Below are positions 22,093-33,327 of a stretch of 64,000 nt of DNA, one piece after another. A program made the translations under genes and the position numbers. This DNA comes from Rattus norvegicus. Taxonomy: Eukaryota; Chordata; Mammalia; Rodentia; Muridae. Numbering within the stretch: position 1 is the first letter of the stretch; every line of letters starts with the position of its first letter. The notes beneath the pieces are model-generated. The model made no database searches. It was not told the origin of the DNA and worked only from the letters and a program-made list of their open reading frames with translations. The stretch is taken from contig NC_086028.1 in the NCBI RefSeq assembly GCF_036323735.1, positions 40,609,001 to 40,673,000 on the forward strand. Reading direction: 5' to 3'.

Positions 22093-22624
22093 CTTGAGAG
22101 AGACCATGATGTCCCACCTACTGGCCTTGCTGCCTGCTTCTAGGAGCAGCGTTTTATCTCCAGGACCTTCTGCATTTCATCTTGTTCTACACTCAGAAGA
22201 TTGCATGTGAGCCCATGATAGAGATACAGTGTCAGATCTCTCTACTGCAAGGATTACTCTGAACCGAGAGTCGGCTTTGGCTATGCATCAGTGTGTAGAG
22301 TCTTTGGAAATGTAATCATTAGGAGGTTGGATAATGAAGGAGCTCCCCCATACAATACAGCAGCCCAGTCAAGGCAGACCTGAAATTATAGACCCAATTA
22401 TTTTGATTCTCAGTGGTAGGACTTGCCCGTGGCTGTAGAAAGCTGGTTTAGCTAATGAGGGTTGGAAGCAACAAGGAAAGGGGAGAAAACCCCCTTGTAT
22501 GTAGAAGGAATCAGAGAAAATGAACCCAGACAGGTGGCACTCCAGGGAGCCAGACAGGGATGGACATCAGTGGGACAATTAGTTTGCTGAAGCATGGCCA
22601 AGGGTAGCTTTAGCAGGATGCTTA
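22093..22624. other. Unresolved intergenic sequence
   Basis: No feature recognised. Confidence 0.5.
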
Positions 22625-22970
22625 GTTTCCCTTGCTGCTGATAGGATAAACTACTCTGGATTTATTCTGTCTCACATTTCAAGGGTAGAGTCCATCATGG
22701 CATGGAAGTTATGGCAGCAGGAGAATGAAGTAGCTGGTCACTGCATCCAGAGTCGGAAGGCAAGAACAGTAGACACATTCGTGCCAATGCTTACTGCCCT
22801 CCCCATACCCCTTATATAGTCTGGGATCCTTGTCCAGGAATGGTTCCAGCCACAGTTGAAACAGGATTTCCTATATCAACTCATGTAATCAAGGTAATCC
22901 TTCTCAGGTAGGCTCAGAGGCTCCTCTCTGAGGTGATTCTAGATCCTGTCAAGTTGACAACACTAATCAT
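22625..22970 (-). mobile_element. Rodent medium-reiterated repeat (type A)
   Basis: Reverse orientation: 'gagtccatcatggcatggaa', 'ttatggcagcaggagaatga', and the end 'gatcctgtcaagttgacaac'. Confidence 0.55.
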
Positions 22971-23079
22971 CTTGGGGATAAATATACTCTCTGAAAATAA
23001 AACATCTTATATGTACATTTTATGAAAAGTTTATGTGTACTCTTTTAATCTTTCAAAATAGTTAAATTGGAATTTTATG

Positions 23080-23440
23080 CAGTTTTGATTACCCTCACCC
23101 CCTTCCCCACTTTCTCCCACGTGTGATCACCCTCTTCCTACCCATCCAACCATCCACCTTTGTCTTCTTCTCTTTTGAATCCATTAAGTCTAATTTGTGC
23201 TAATCACATATTCTTGGATAGAGGGCCTTCCACTGGAGCATGATTGACTTCCCTGGAACCACACTCTTAAAAGTAAACAGATTAACCCTCTCCTTGTAGC
23301 TAATGATAGTAGTAGGTTCTCCCTGAGGGCCTATGGTCTGTTTAGCCACAGGCTCTGGGCTTCCATACCTGTGCTAGGTATGGGCTTTATCTTGTAGAAC
23401 GGGCCTCAAATTCAACTGGGAAGTGCTTGTTTATTTCCAT
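23080..23440. mobile_element. L1-related (Lx-type) repeat fragment
   Basis: 'ccattaagtctaatttgtgc', 'ccactggagcatgattgact', 'gtgctaggtatgggctttat'. Same family as 600-1,512 with an internal deletion. Confidence 0.5.
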
Positions 23441-23865
23441 GACAGTTTTGTTATTGTTGCACAAGTTGCCAGAACAGTTGTTATTGTAGCTCTCAAATAA
23501 TTAGTAAAAACAAAAAAAGCAAAAATAATTTTAATTAGTAGGCAAAATAAAAGGGCTTTCTGACATTTTTATACATGAATATCATGAATTTCATCCATAT
23601 TTACCACCTTTTTCTTTACTCCCTCTTGTTTTATCTTCTGAAGTATCTGGTCATGTTCTTTTGCCCAATGTCCACTTTCTACTTTTATATCATTTTAATA
23701 TATAAAATATATATTATATATGATATTTATGCATACATATAGACTATAGAAATATATACATATACACACATACACACATGTATATATGTGTGTGTGTATG
23801 TGTATATGTATATCCTACATATGAGAGAAGATGAATATTTCAATTTTATTGGGAAGAAAGTACAC
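23441..23865. other. AT-rich intergenic sequence
   Basis: Includes a TATA/CATATA-rich low-complexity stretch at about 23,695-23,815. Confidence 0.6.
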
Positions 23866-24180
23866 AGTGGTGCTTGACTCAGTGGATAAAGCGCTTGCCA
23901 AACAAGCTTGAAGACAAGAGTTCACATCCTGAGAATCTATATGAAAGTTGAATGGGTGCACTGACTTGTCTTAATCCCAGCACTGTACTCGGGACGTGGA
24001 AATAGGCAAGCTGGCCAGATAGACTAGCCAAATTTGTAAGCTCTGGGGTTCAGTGAGAGACCCCATCTCTGTAAATAAGCTAGAAAGAAATCGAGGAAGA
24101 TATCAGTTGTCAACCTCTGCCCTCTACATCTGTACATATACATTTATGCACTCACAACTACATACATGCAAAAAAGGAAA
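23866..24180 (+). mobile_element. B4-type SINE
   Basis: 'gtggtgcttgactcagtgga', 'gtcttaatcccagcactgta', 'gttcagtgagagaccccatc', then a CTACATC/CATACA-rich end. Confidence 0.75.
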
Positions 24181-24217
24181 AGGATACATTGTTATCATTT
24201 TTTGATCTTCTTTTAAG

Positions 24218-24303
24218 AGTCAACATAGTGAGCTCCAGATTCACCAAGAGACCCTGTCTCAAAACAAGGTATTATCAATTGGCATCCATGTGTACATGCA
24301 TGT
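24218..24303 (+). mobile_element. Second B4-like SINE tail
   Basis: 'aacatagtgagctccagatt' and 'aagagaccctgtctcaaaac' precede the CA array, so the array probably grew from this tail. Confidence 0.5.
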
Positions 24304-24820
24304 GTGAGCATAACACACATACTATACACACATGCACACACATACACACCACACACACCACACACACATACACATATACACATGCACATGCATATACACA
24401 TATGCACACACATATACACATATGCACACACACATACACACACACATACACATACACACACATACACACACACATACACACACACACCACACACACATAC
24501 ACACACACTACAACACACACACACCACACACACATACACACACACTACAACACACACACCACACACACATACACATATACACATATGCACACACACATAC
24601 ACATATGCACACACACATACACATATGCACACACATATACACATATGCACACACATATACACCACACACACATACACACACACACCACACACACACATAC
24701 ACACACACCACACACACATGCACACACACAACACATACACACACCACACACACCACACACATACATACACATATACACATATGCACATACACATACACAT
24801 ATGCACACACATATACACAT

Positions 24821-24856
<36 letters not shown>

Positions 24857-24860
24857 CACA
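24304..24860. repeat. CA-rich compound microsatellite array
   Basis: Interrupted (CA)n with recurrent 'cacatatgcacacacatata', 'accacacacacatacac' and 'ctacaacacacac' subunits. Overlapping THTH/VCVC open frames on both strands are translations of the repeat, not genes. Confidence 0.97.
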
Positions 24861-25444
24861 TGCACCGATATCCACTGATACTCGTTCACCTTTCTTGTCC
24901 TCAGTAGAAACCAGTGGCCCTGGACCTGAACAGTCATAAGCCACCCATGCCTTCTTCTTTTCCCACAGAGCATCCCATATTCCTTCAACCCCTCTTCAGA
25001 GCAGACTACGCATTCCTGCCGAGCCTGTGTTAGTCTGGCATCTGCTGTGTCCTCAGACTGGGAGATCTACAGTTGGCCAGTCTTTCTCCTGATCAGTTAA
25101 ATTTGTTGCAACCCTATTTTACTTTCAGTGTTCTTCCTCTGGGGAACCCGTTGTTTCAGCATCTGGGTTATAAAAATTGAGCTGAATTTTGTAATGTCAT
25201 TGAATTCATGTAGCCCTGGGTATAGTGCCTTGAATAGGAAAGGACTCCACATCAGTTGGGTTTTTTGTTTGTTTGTTTGTTTTTTAATGTTGTTGAAATC
25301 CGAGCTAAACAGAGAGCACAAAGCATCCGTTTTCACTTCCCCTGCATTCTAAGCATCTCTGTTCTGTTTCTAACACCTTAAAACCACAGGAATCACATCT
25401 CCTTATCAGATCTTGAGTTCAGCTTTTATATCTTGAGGGTGTGG
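24861..25444. other. Unresolved intergenic sequence
   Basis: Contains a (TTTG)n run at about 25,260-25,286. No gene. Confidence 0.55.
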
Positions 25445-25590
25445 GAATGCCTGAGACAGAATCTTGCTGCTTAGCCCAGGCTGGCCCAGAGCTCACTCAG
25501 TAGCATAGACTTGTCTTAGAACACATGATTCTTCCCCTGCCTATGTAGTACGGGGCTTTCAGGCATGGGGCACCCAGGCTTCATCTTCTA
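25445..25590 (-). mobile_element. B1 SINE, diverged
   Basis: 'gagacagaatcttgctgctt', 'agcccaggctggcccagagc' and 'tttcaggcatgggg' in reverse B1 order. Confidence 0.7.
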
Positions 25591-25639
25591 TTTCTAACCA
25601 GCAAAAGAAGAAATGCATCTATTAGAAATCACTGGCACT

Positions 25640-26015
25640 GTCTTAGCCAGTTTTCTGTTGCTGTGAAGAGACACCATGATCACAGAAACTCTTAAAAGCA
25701 TTTAACTGGGGTCTGGCTTACAGGTTCCGGAGTTTAGTGCATAAAGCATGACAGGAAGCAAGCAGCACACAGGCAGACATGGTGCTGAAGAGCTGAGAGT
25801 TCTCTGCATCAGGATCTCCAAGCATCTGGAAGGAGAGACAGCCACTGGGTCTAGTTTGGCTACTGAAACCCCCCCCCCCCCGTCCCCAACCACTTCTTCC
25901 AACAGGGCCACACCTACTCCAACAAGGACACACTTCCTAATCCTCAAGTAGACCACTTTCTAATGACCAGGCAGTCAAATTCATGTGCCTATGGAGAACC
26001 ATTTCAAACCAGCAC
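25640..26015 (-). mobile_element. Rodent medium-reiterated repeat (type B)
   Basis: Begins 'ttctgttgctgtgaagagac', 'accatgatcacagaaactct', includes a C-run at about 25,869-25,882 and 'aacagggccacacctactcc', and ends 'ccatttcaaaccagcaca'. Confidence 0.6.
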
Positions 26016-26029
26016 AGGTACTTTCTCTG

Positions 26030-26190
26030 TGTGTAAAAGTTCAGGTAAATTAGCTCATTTAACACACATGATGAGCTATGGTGTAAGTGTTTCAAAACAC
26101 ATGGATGTTCAGCCAGGGTCAGCCTTTGGCTAAGGCTTCCCAGCTCCCCAGCTAAGGAGCAAAAGCTGAAAGTCAAGCCCAGATCGGGGA
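26030..26190 (-). mobile_element. MIR-like SINE
   Basis: 'tagctcatttaacacacatg' and 'aaaagctgaaagtcaagccc' suggest a heavily decayed MIR in reverse. Confidence 0.4.
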
Positions 26191-26884
26191 GTTCCAGGGT
26201 TACATTTTTTTCTTTATTATAAGGTGTCTTTTCCTACCTAACAGTGTATTGATGCATCTTTCTGGATATCTGCACTTAGCAGTGGTCTTTAAAAGTTAGT
26301 GTTTATGACATTTAGAGAGATTCTGGTCATTTCGTGTTTTGTAATTCTTTGGCGTATCTCCCAGGATTTTGCAAATACTGGTACTCCAAGACCTCTTACC
26401 CTCCCCAACTCATCCCCATTAGGTGGCTGGCTCATTGACTCGCTCAGAGCTGGCTAACACTAGTTCCAACCTCAGAAGAAAATGAGGCTAACACCTTTAT
26501 AGAAAGTGAACCAGCCTTCCTTGCAAAAGTCCCTGAGCTGAGTTTTGAAGCATCCAGGAAGCCCTTTAAGTAAGAATGCAATTTTAAAACCAGACCTGTG
26601 TGCATCCTTCTAGCTTTCTGCAGCTCACCAGCAGCCCCTAGTGGCTCAGGGCTGCAAACTCAATTGGGCTATGAATCCTGGCTTTGGGATGGGTTGTAAA
26701 AACTATGCTAAGGGCAGTTCTAAGTGCCCAGATACCCAGTCAATATTATGTAGCATTGATTCAGAAAAACAAAATAATCAAGCCCCAAATTCAGGACATT
26801 GTGGAGACATTAAAACGGTGCACAAAACTGTATGAAGTCAAGGATATGTGACCCCTTAACTTTTCATTGACCATGAAAGAGTCA
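26191..26884. other. Unresolved intergenic sequence
   Basis: No gene. A weak, imperfect CTCF-like match lies near 26,636-26,650. Confidence 0.5.
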
Positions 26885-26957
26885 AAATAGTTCCTACCTA
26901 TGAGGGGTAGATATATAAGAGTTAAATGAATTTTTACATAGCACCTGGCAAGGGTTA
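26885..26957 (+). mobile_element. MIR SINE 3' part
   Basis: 'atagttcctacctatgaggg', 'gttaaatgaatttttacata' and 'gcacctggca' follow the MIR/L2-type 3' region. Confidence 0.6.
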
Positions 26958-28337
26958 ATCCCATTGAGCATATAAGTAACTTGACATACGACACTGACCA
27001 TGGTGCAACCCTACCCAATCTTAGGTACCACAGGCAGGGTTGAGTTGTGTCTCCCTGCCTCGTGCAGCAACTAATTTATTGAAGCAAAGCCAACATACTG
27101 AAAGCCATGGGCCAAGAATGCCTCTAAAAGGATTAAAATATTGCGAAGATGTAATAACCAAGCCTTTGTTGGAAGCCACAGCCCCCAGACCTCTTGCCAA
27201 GAGAGTATTGACTCTTGGGAACTACAAGAGACAAAGCCACAAAGGAATTAATTTGCCTCAGAAGGAATGGTCGTGACTAAATGACTGTATTGAACCCTAA
27301 GTATTATAGCCCACTGACTTCCATTTTCTGGAAATCAGAGTCACAAGTGCTGTCTCCCCAGTCCTTACTGGTTGATTCCGGCGTTCTTCCTCTTGTCGTG
27401 CACCTCTGTTTACTGTGCTCATGTCCATTACTTGGCAACTAGGTTGGGCAGATGTGCTGATGGCCAGGCGAAACTTCAACATGCCTCACTGACTGAAGAC
27501 CTTGGCACTAGCTGAGTGACAGGTGCCCTTTCAAGGCTCTTGGTGCTAGTTTAGCCGTAAAATGAGTTTGAGAAATCTGTGTTCTTCAAACAAGCTCTGG
27601 AAATAAAGAGCCTGACTTTGGGAGTTCTTTGGGATGTTTCTTGGTAGCTACGTTGAGGGATGGAAGAAAACATGTTTCGAGCCTCAGTATGTCCCAGCGT
27701 CAGCTGCACAGAGTCCTGAATAAGTAAAACCCACCTTAGGCTCAGATGTTTGGACACCGAGTTCCCAGTAGGTGGCGCTGTTTGGGGAAAGTTGTGAAAC
27801 CTTTAGGAGGCAGGCTCTAACTCCCCATTTCTCCCTCCGCCTGACTCTCTGGAGTTTGCCCTCATGGCTCTTGCTGTGCTGCACCGTCCACCCAGGTGGA
27901 ATTTGAACTCTTTACCCCTTGCGTGTAGCTCATTTTATCTCTCATCGTCTGAAGCTCAGCCATGCCACCTTGTGTCTGACTATCGAATTCTTGCCTATAT
28001 CTAAAGAATTGTTCTTCGTGTGCTACATTGTCTTGGTTTGTACAAGGACATCATTTGTCTTTGATCTCAGCTTTAGGAATCACTGGTTTGGTATTGTCCC
28101 CAGCAAGGTGGATGCCTCTCAGGAGCAGATTTCTGAAGTGTGTTGGGTGTGCTTGGCCTTTAGAGGGGGAGCCAGGACAGCATGACTAAATTAGGCAGAT
28201 CAGCACTGTATCCTGATGTCTCAGGTAAACCCAGAGGAATGACGGTTAAGGGAGATGTGACTTGCAACCCAGGTCTTTAGGTTATGGAGGAGCTGCTTCA
28301 ACTCTGACCCTCTCCTTCCTTGTTCATAACACTGAAT
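26958..28337. other. Unique intergenic sequence with a CTCF-type site
   Basis: The longest stretch in the left half without a recognised repeat. Short open frames have no domain. Confidence 0.5.
27765..27778 (+). promoter_or_regulatory. CTCF-type binding motif
   Basis: CCAGTAGGTGGCGC matches the degenerate CTCF core CCASYAGRKGGCRS at every position. It lies in repeat-free DNA. Confidence 0.65.
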
Positions 28338-28422
28338 TGCTTTCACAGTCCTGCTGTTCGAGTTAGATGAAGTCATATGTATTAACACTTGCTAAAGGGC
28401 CTGGCACAGGATGAGCAGCACG
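28338..28422 (+). mobile_element. MIR SINE 3' part
   Basis: 'gttagatgaagtcatatgta', 'ttaacacttgctaaagggcc' and 'tggcacagg' in MIR order. Confidence 0.6.
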
Positions 28423-28627
28423 CAGTTGAAAACAGCCGTGGGTTTCTTTTTTTATTCCTTTCTAGAAAGGGGACGATGTGGAACTGGCTGGTAGGTAGGT
28501 TAAGCAGACAGAGAGGAACTCTCTCAGAAGTATTTTTTTTATATAATACTAATGGGCCCGTGTGCATAACATTAAAAGCATTTTCATTATTCCTTGCTCT
28601 GAGTGATTAAATTACAGGTAATTGTGA

Positions 28628-28814
28628 AGCTGGAGAGTGGCTCTATGGTTAAAAGCTTTTGCTGCACTTACAGAGGACTGCAGTTCAATTCCTAGTACCC
28701 TGTCCTTGTCTGGTGACTCAAAACTGCTTGTGTCTCCAGCACTAGGGGATTAGACGCCCTCTTCTGGCCCTCAGTGAGCACTAGACACATGTGAACTTTA
28801 CACGCATTGTGCTC
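28628..28814 (+). mobile_element. B3-type SINE
   Basis: 'gctggagagtggctctatgg', 'cagaggactgcagttcaatt', 'gacgccctcttctggccctc'. It carries the SINE-borne CTCF-type motif (minus strand, 28,754-28,768). Confidence 0.85.
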
Positions 28815-29195
28815 CCTAGTTTTATATCAATTCAACACAAGTTTGAGTCATTTTGGAAAAATGAGTGTCCGCTGAGAAAATGTTCCTACTAGATTGGCTT
28901 GTGGGCAACTCCGTGGTACATTTTCTTGATTGACAATAAATGTGGGAGGTGATCCTGGGTTGTATAAAGAAGCAAGCTGAGCTTTGGGAAGCACAGAGAG
29001 CAAGTCAATAAGCAGCATCCCTCCATGGCATCTGCTCATTTCCTCCCTCCAGGTTCCTGCCTTGAGTTCCTTGCCTTGATTTCCCTCAGTGATGGAGTGT
29101 GACCTGGGAGTTGTAAGCTGAAATAAACCCTTTCCTCCCCCAAGGTGCTTTTGGTCATGGTGTTATATCACAGCAGTAGAAACCCTAAGGTACAC
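28815..29195 (+). mobile_element. Rodent medium-reiterated repeat (type A)
   Basis: 'tatcaattcaacacaagttt', 'gtaagctgaaataaaccctt' and 'tcacagcagtagaaacccta' at the end. Confidence 0.65.
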
Positions 29196-30034
29196 CTATG
29201 CGGAAATAAAAACAAATCTTTAAAAAAATACATATAATTTTATCTGTTTATATCTTATGCAATTTCTAGTGTTTTGACACTTCACATGCAATGAAATACA
29301 ACAGTGCTAAGGGTGATGAGTTTCCTTTGCTCTGATGATGGTGTTTTCTTAGACCTTTAGGGTGTGTGAAGTCTTCAACAGTACCCGCTATGAAGATGAG
29401 AAAGCCCAGGGGAGCTCTAGGAACACAGGTATCAGGCAAGGCTACTGCAGCCTCTAGAAGGACAGCATGCTCTTGTTTTGTCAGTGAGAAGATGCTCTCT
29501 AAGCATCCCTGTGTCCAGCCTTGACTCTGTGCTTTGCCCCAAGCTGTAGTATCTTTGGTCCACATGGAGACAAGGTAGAGCCTCTCGTTGCTCAGCAAAT
29601 CGGCCATAGACTAGTTTCAACCAGATAAATTTGAACCTTACAAGGGATGAATTGACCACGCAAATTAATTCTGTCCAGGAAATTAAAGGGAAAAGAAAGA
29701 ATCTGGGCTGCAAATGCATAGAAGAAATAAGCATTTCTGTTGAACTGGAAACAGAGATACTTGTCAAGCACTGGCTTTCTTATCTGTTCAGTTAAGTGAT
29801 CGTAGTTCCCCATGCCCCAGGCCTGAGGCTTTGTTCCTGAGCCAAGGGAGGCTGTCTCACTTCGTCTTTTGCTCCAGAGAGGCTCCTGGGCTTTTTGGAC
29901 CAGTTCACATCTCCTAGATGCTCCTCCAAGGACTGATAGAAGTGTCAGCATATTAGAGAGTGCAACTGACATTCATTCTGGGTTGTCTACAGAGTGTGGA
30001 AACCTACAACAGTGGTGTGCTAATGAGAGACTGA

Positions 30035-30036
<2 letters not shown>
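29196..30036. other. Unresolved intergenic sequence
   Basis: Overlapping minus-strand open frames at 29,266-29,972 lack any known domain, codon bias or exon signals, and I do not call a gene. Confidence 0.5.
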
Positions 30037-30117
<81 letters not shown>

Positions 30118-30128
30118 TGTATGTGTGT
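30037..30128. repeat. Compound (TC)n(TG)n microsatellite
   Basis: About 22 TC units followed directly by TG units and a TATG variant. Confidence 0.97.
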
Positions 30129-30349
30129 AGGACCACACATATATGTGTACAGTCCTGTCCTTTAGTCTCCACCAGGAGTTGGTTCTTGGATATTGATATC
30201 CATGAATGCTCAAAGCTCATGTGTAAAATAGCATAGCCTTGAGATATAACCTATGTTCATCTTCCCCCAAGCTTTAAGTCATCACTGTGACACCAATACA
30301 ATGACAATGACACTGGACAGTTACTATATTGTATTATTGAGAGTGGCTG

Positions 30350-30740
30350 TCATTTCTGTTGTGATAAAAATACATGGAAAAAATAACTTTTACATGAAAA
30401 GGGTTCATTTCAGTTTATAGTTCCAGATTACAATTCATCTTGGTAGAGAACTCAAGAAAAGAACTTGGAACTGTCACAGCACATCCTCAGTCAAGAGCAG
30501 AGAGAAGAGAATGCATATGCATTTGTTTCCTTGTGATTGGCTAGGGTTTTCTACTCTTAAATTCAGGACCCTCTGCCTAAGGAATGGTGCCACCCACAAT
30601 GGGCTGTGTCTAAGCAACACAAATTAACTTAATAAGAAAACACCTTATAATATGCTCACAGGTCAAGCCAATGTAGACAATTCCTTACAGGGACTCTTCC
30701 TGGGTCATTCTAGATTTTATAAGGCTGACATTTTATGCTA
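30350..30740 (-). mobile_element. Rodent medium-reiterated repeat (type A), diverged
   Basis: 'gtcatttctgttgtgataaa', 'aaagggttcatttcagttta', 'gtgattggctagggttttct', and an end like 'tgccacccacaatgggctgt'. Confidence 0.5.
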
Positions 30741-31561
30741 ATCTTCACAGTCTTGACAAGAAAGATATATACAACTATTATAGGTCTGACTAATATATAT
30801 GAGTAATACTATGTAGAGAGACAATGCCCCAGTATAGAGAAATGCTGAAAGAATGGGAGACTGCACAGTAGTTGGAGTCTGTGTCATGCCTGCATGCCAT
30901 TGTGTCTGTGTGAATTCTGTGTAGTGCCCAGTGTGTGGCAATCTCAACTTCTTCTTTTTGGATCTTTGTGGCTCCCCCTGCCTCCCCTCCCCCACATTTT
31001 CATTGTCTGACAACATGATGCATGCCATGAATACAGAAGTCATCCACAGGAAGACAGAAGCAGAGAAAGAAAATAGATAAGAAGTTGAGATCTATTCCAA
31101 AGTGTGATTCCCATGGTTATAAAGGCACAGAAGCCTTGAGAGCTGTGCTTGGCACACTGGAGACCAGGAAGCCTAGATGCAGAGCTCAGGCCTGACTGAG
31201 AAGGCCTGAGATCCAGGAGCAAGGCTGTCAGTTTTGGTCCTGAAAGCAGTATTCCAGTTCCCAGGCTGAGGATGCTAGGTGGGCCATAGCATCCGTAGGA
31301 GGGTCAGCCTCTTTCCTGTTTATGTTTTTAATCGTGTGGATGAGGCCCACCTGTACCAGAGACAGCAATTTGTTTAACTTATTCTATAGGCACAAGTGCT
31401 TGATCTAGAATTTTCTCACAGACTTGTGCAGTGAGCAAGGATTTACCCTTCCATGGTCTTGTCATGGTCTTGTCAAAAAAAAAAAAATCAACCCAAGATT
31501 ACCACCATGCAAGGATTGTGTAATTCACAGGATTTTGCAAAGTTAATTGTGTTCTAATTTT
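30741..31561. other. Unresolved intergenic sequence
   Basis: Includes an A-run at about 31,476-31,488. No gene. Confidence 0.5.
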
Positions 31562-31582
31562 TTTGTTTGGGGGAGGGCTGTA

Positions 31583-31620
<38 letters not shown>

Positions 31621-31800
31621 CCTGTGTGTAAGCATATTTGTGTAAGGGTGTAAAGTTTGAGACAGGGTCTGTTAATGACCCCTTTACTTATCAATTGGCT
31701 GAGTTAGCTGGCAGGTAAGCTCAGGGGTTGTGCCTGTGCACCCCATCTCTATCCTTACCCCAGCCAACATTGGCATTTTAATTCCAGGCCAACACACCTA
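31562..31800 (-). mobile_element. B4-type SINE with (GT)n tail
   Basis: (GT)n at about 31,585-31,618, then 'gagacagggtctgttaatga', 'caattggctgagttagctgg' and 'ggcattttaattccaggcca', in reverse orientation. Confidence 0.55.
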
Positions 31801-31804
31801 GTTT

Positions 31805-31948
31805 TGCTTTTGTTGTCATCTTTTGGATAGACCATTATGTAACCCAGACCAGTCCAAACTGTCCTTGTAGTTGAGGATGATCTTGAACTCCTGTCTCACC
31901 AGCCTCTGCCTCTGAAGCATTGGGATCACAGCCCTGTGTCACCACCTT
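31805..31948 (-). mobile_element. B1 SINE
   Basis: 'attatgtaacccagaccagt', 'gatgatcttgaactcctgtc' and 'gcattgggatcacagccctg' in reverse B1 order. Confidence 0.75.
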
Positions 31949-32759
31949 TCATTCCATTGTAAAGATCAGACATTCGAACTTAAAATGTTTATGTTGTACG
32001 TGAATAACAATAGCTAGTGCCTGGGCTTTGGACCCAGTTAGGTGACTCTGGAGGGCCACATTCACAGTTGTGTGTTATAATAAATTAGCCTACTACTGAC
32101 TAGTTACATATCTCAGACATAGAAAATTAACAAAAATATAAACAATAGTGATAGATCCCTAACTTTAACCATCCTTTAATACCAGAGGCCGTGTGCATCA
32201 ATGGACCCAGCATTTGTATCAGTCTTTTAAGACCAAGCTTCACAACTGCTGCTAGAGAAGGAAGGTGCAGGTACTGGGTGGAGTGTGTTGTTTAGAACTC
32301 TCTGACCCTTTTGAATAGTTTGGTTTCCCTTTCTCCAGGATAATCCTAAATCAGAGAAGCTACAATTGGGGAAAATAAGAATTGGCGTATTACGGCATGG
32401 AGAAGATGAGGCGTTCTGAGTTGAAATTGCTTGTCATAAGAACAGGACACCTATATTGTCAACTCACAAGATGATTCCCAGAAAGAGGAATGCTGGGATC
32501 ACTTCCAGAGTATCTACCTAGAGTATTTGAATGTGGTTAAATACTAACCCAGTGCAGTCTGAAGAGGAGTCTCAGATTCTGGGAGCTGACAGTTCTTCCG
32601 ACGCCATGCTGCCTTGTGACACCCCAATATACCCTTGGTGGTCCCTCCCCTTACTACTCAGCCTTTTCTGAGTTGTTTCCATCTCTGAAATAGATTACTA
32701 TCTGAAAGACGAAGGAGGCTCTGAATTCAAACTATTACTTTGGAAACACAAATATACCT
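31949..32759. other. Unresolved intergenic sequence
   Basis: No feature recognised. Confidence 0.5.
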
Positions 32760-33080
32760 TCAAGGTTTATTACAAGTTGACATATTTTTCAATACAAACT
32801 TCCTTAAATTAGGACACAGCTAGATTTGTAAGAAATGTCTCAATTACAATAATGGGATACAATTTAATATTCAGTTTCCCTAACTATTTAATACTTTGTC
32901 AAATAGATACAGGCTGATTGTTTTGTTTTGGTACTTTTTCCAGAGCACCTAGAGAGCAATGAAGCTAATTCAGATTAGGTGCTTATTTTCAACTGAAATC
33001 TAGATAATGCAGGAGAAGGTAAAAATGAGCAAAGAATCCCATAGAAATATTGTCATTGCTGAAATTGACTCGACAGCAAG
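32760..33080. promoter_or_regulatory. Candidate conserved non-coding element
   Basis: Repeat-free AT-rich DNA with 'acaatttaatattcagtttc' and 'tgaagctaattcagattagg'. Suggestive only, and conservation was not tested. Confidence 0.22.
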
Positions 33081-33112
33081 GACTGTTGGTATTCTCTTTC
33101 TCTCCTTACAAT

Positions 33113-33327
33113 CAGTATTTTATTTCATGTGTCTGAATGTTTGGCTCACATGAGTATTTGTGGACCATATGTGTGCCTGGTGCCTGAGGAGGTCAGAAGA
33201 GGGCTTTGGATCTTATGGAATTGGAGCTACAGACAGTTGCGAGTTGCTATGGGGGATCTGGGCACTGAACACACATCCTTTGCAAAAGCAGCAAGTGCTC
33301 TTTGCCACCGAGACATCTCTCCAGACC
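33113..33327 (-). mobile_element. B3-type SINE
   Basis: 'gaggaggtcagaagagggct', 'tggatcttatggaattggag', 'gagacatctctccagaccc' in reverse. Confidence 0.85.

Noticed and set aside
24189..24988. Overlapping open frames of 117-243 codons on both strands
   Set aside because: They consist of THTH/VCVC strings from the CA microsatellite array.
26630..26655. CTCF-like minus-strand CCACTAGGGGCTG
   Set aside because: It misses a core G of the consensus, so it is too weak to list as a site.
29266..29972. Run of overlapping minus-strand frames (111-126 codons)
   Set aside because: No recognisable motif, the frames conflict with each other, and there are no consistent splice sites.
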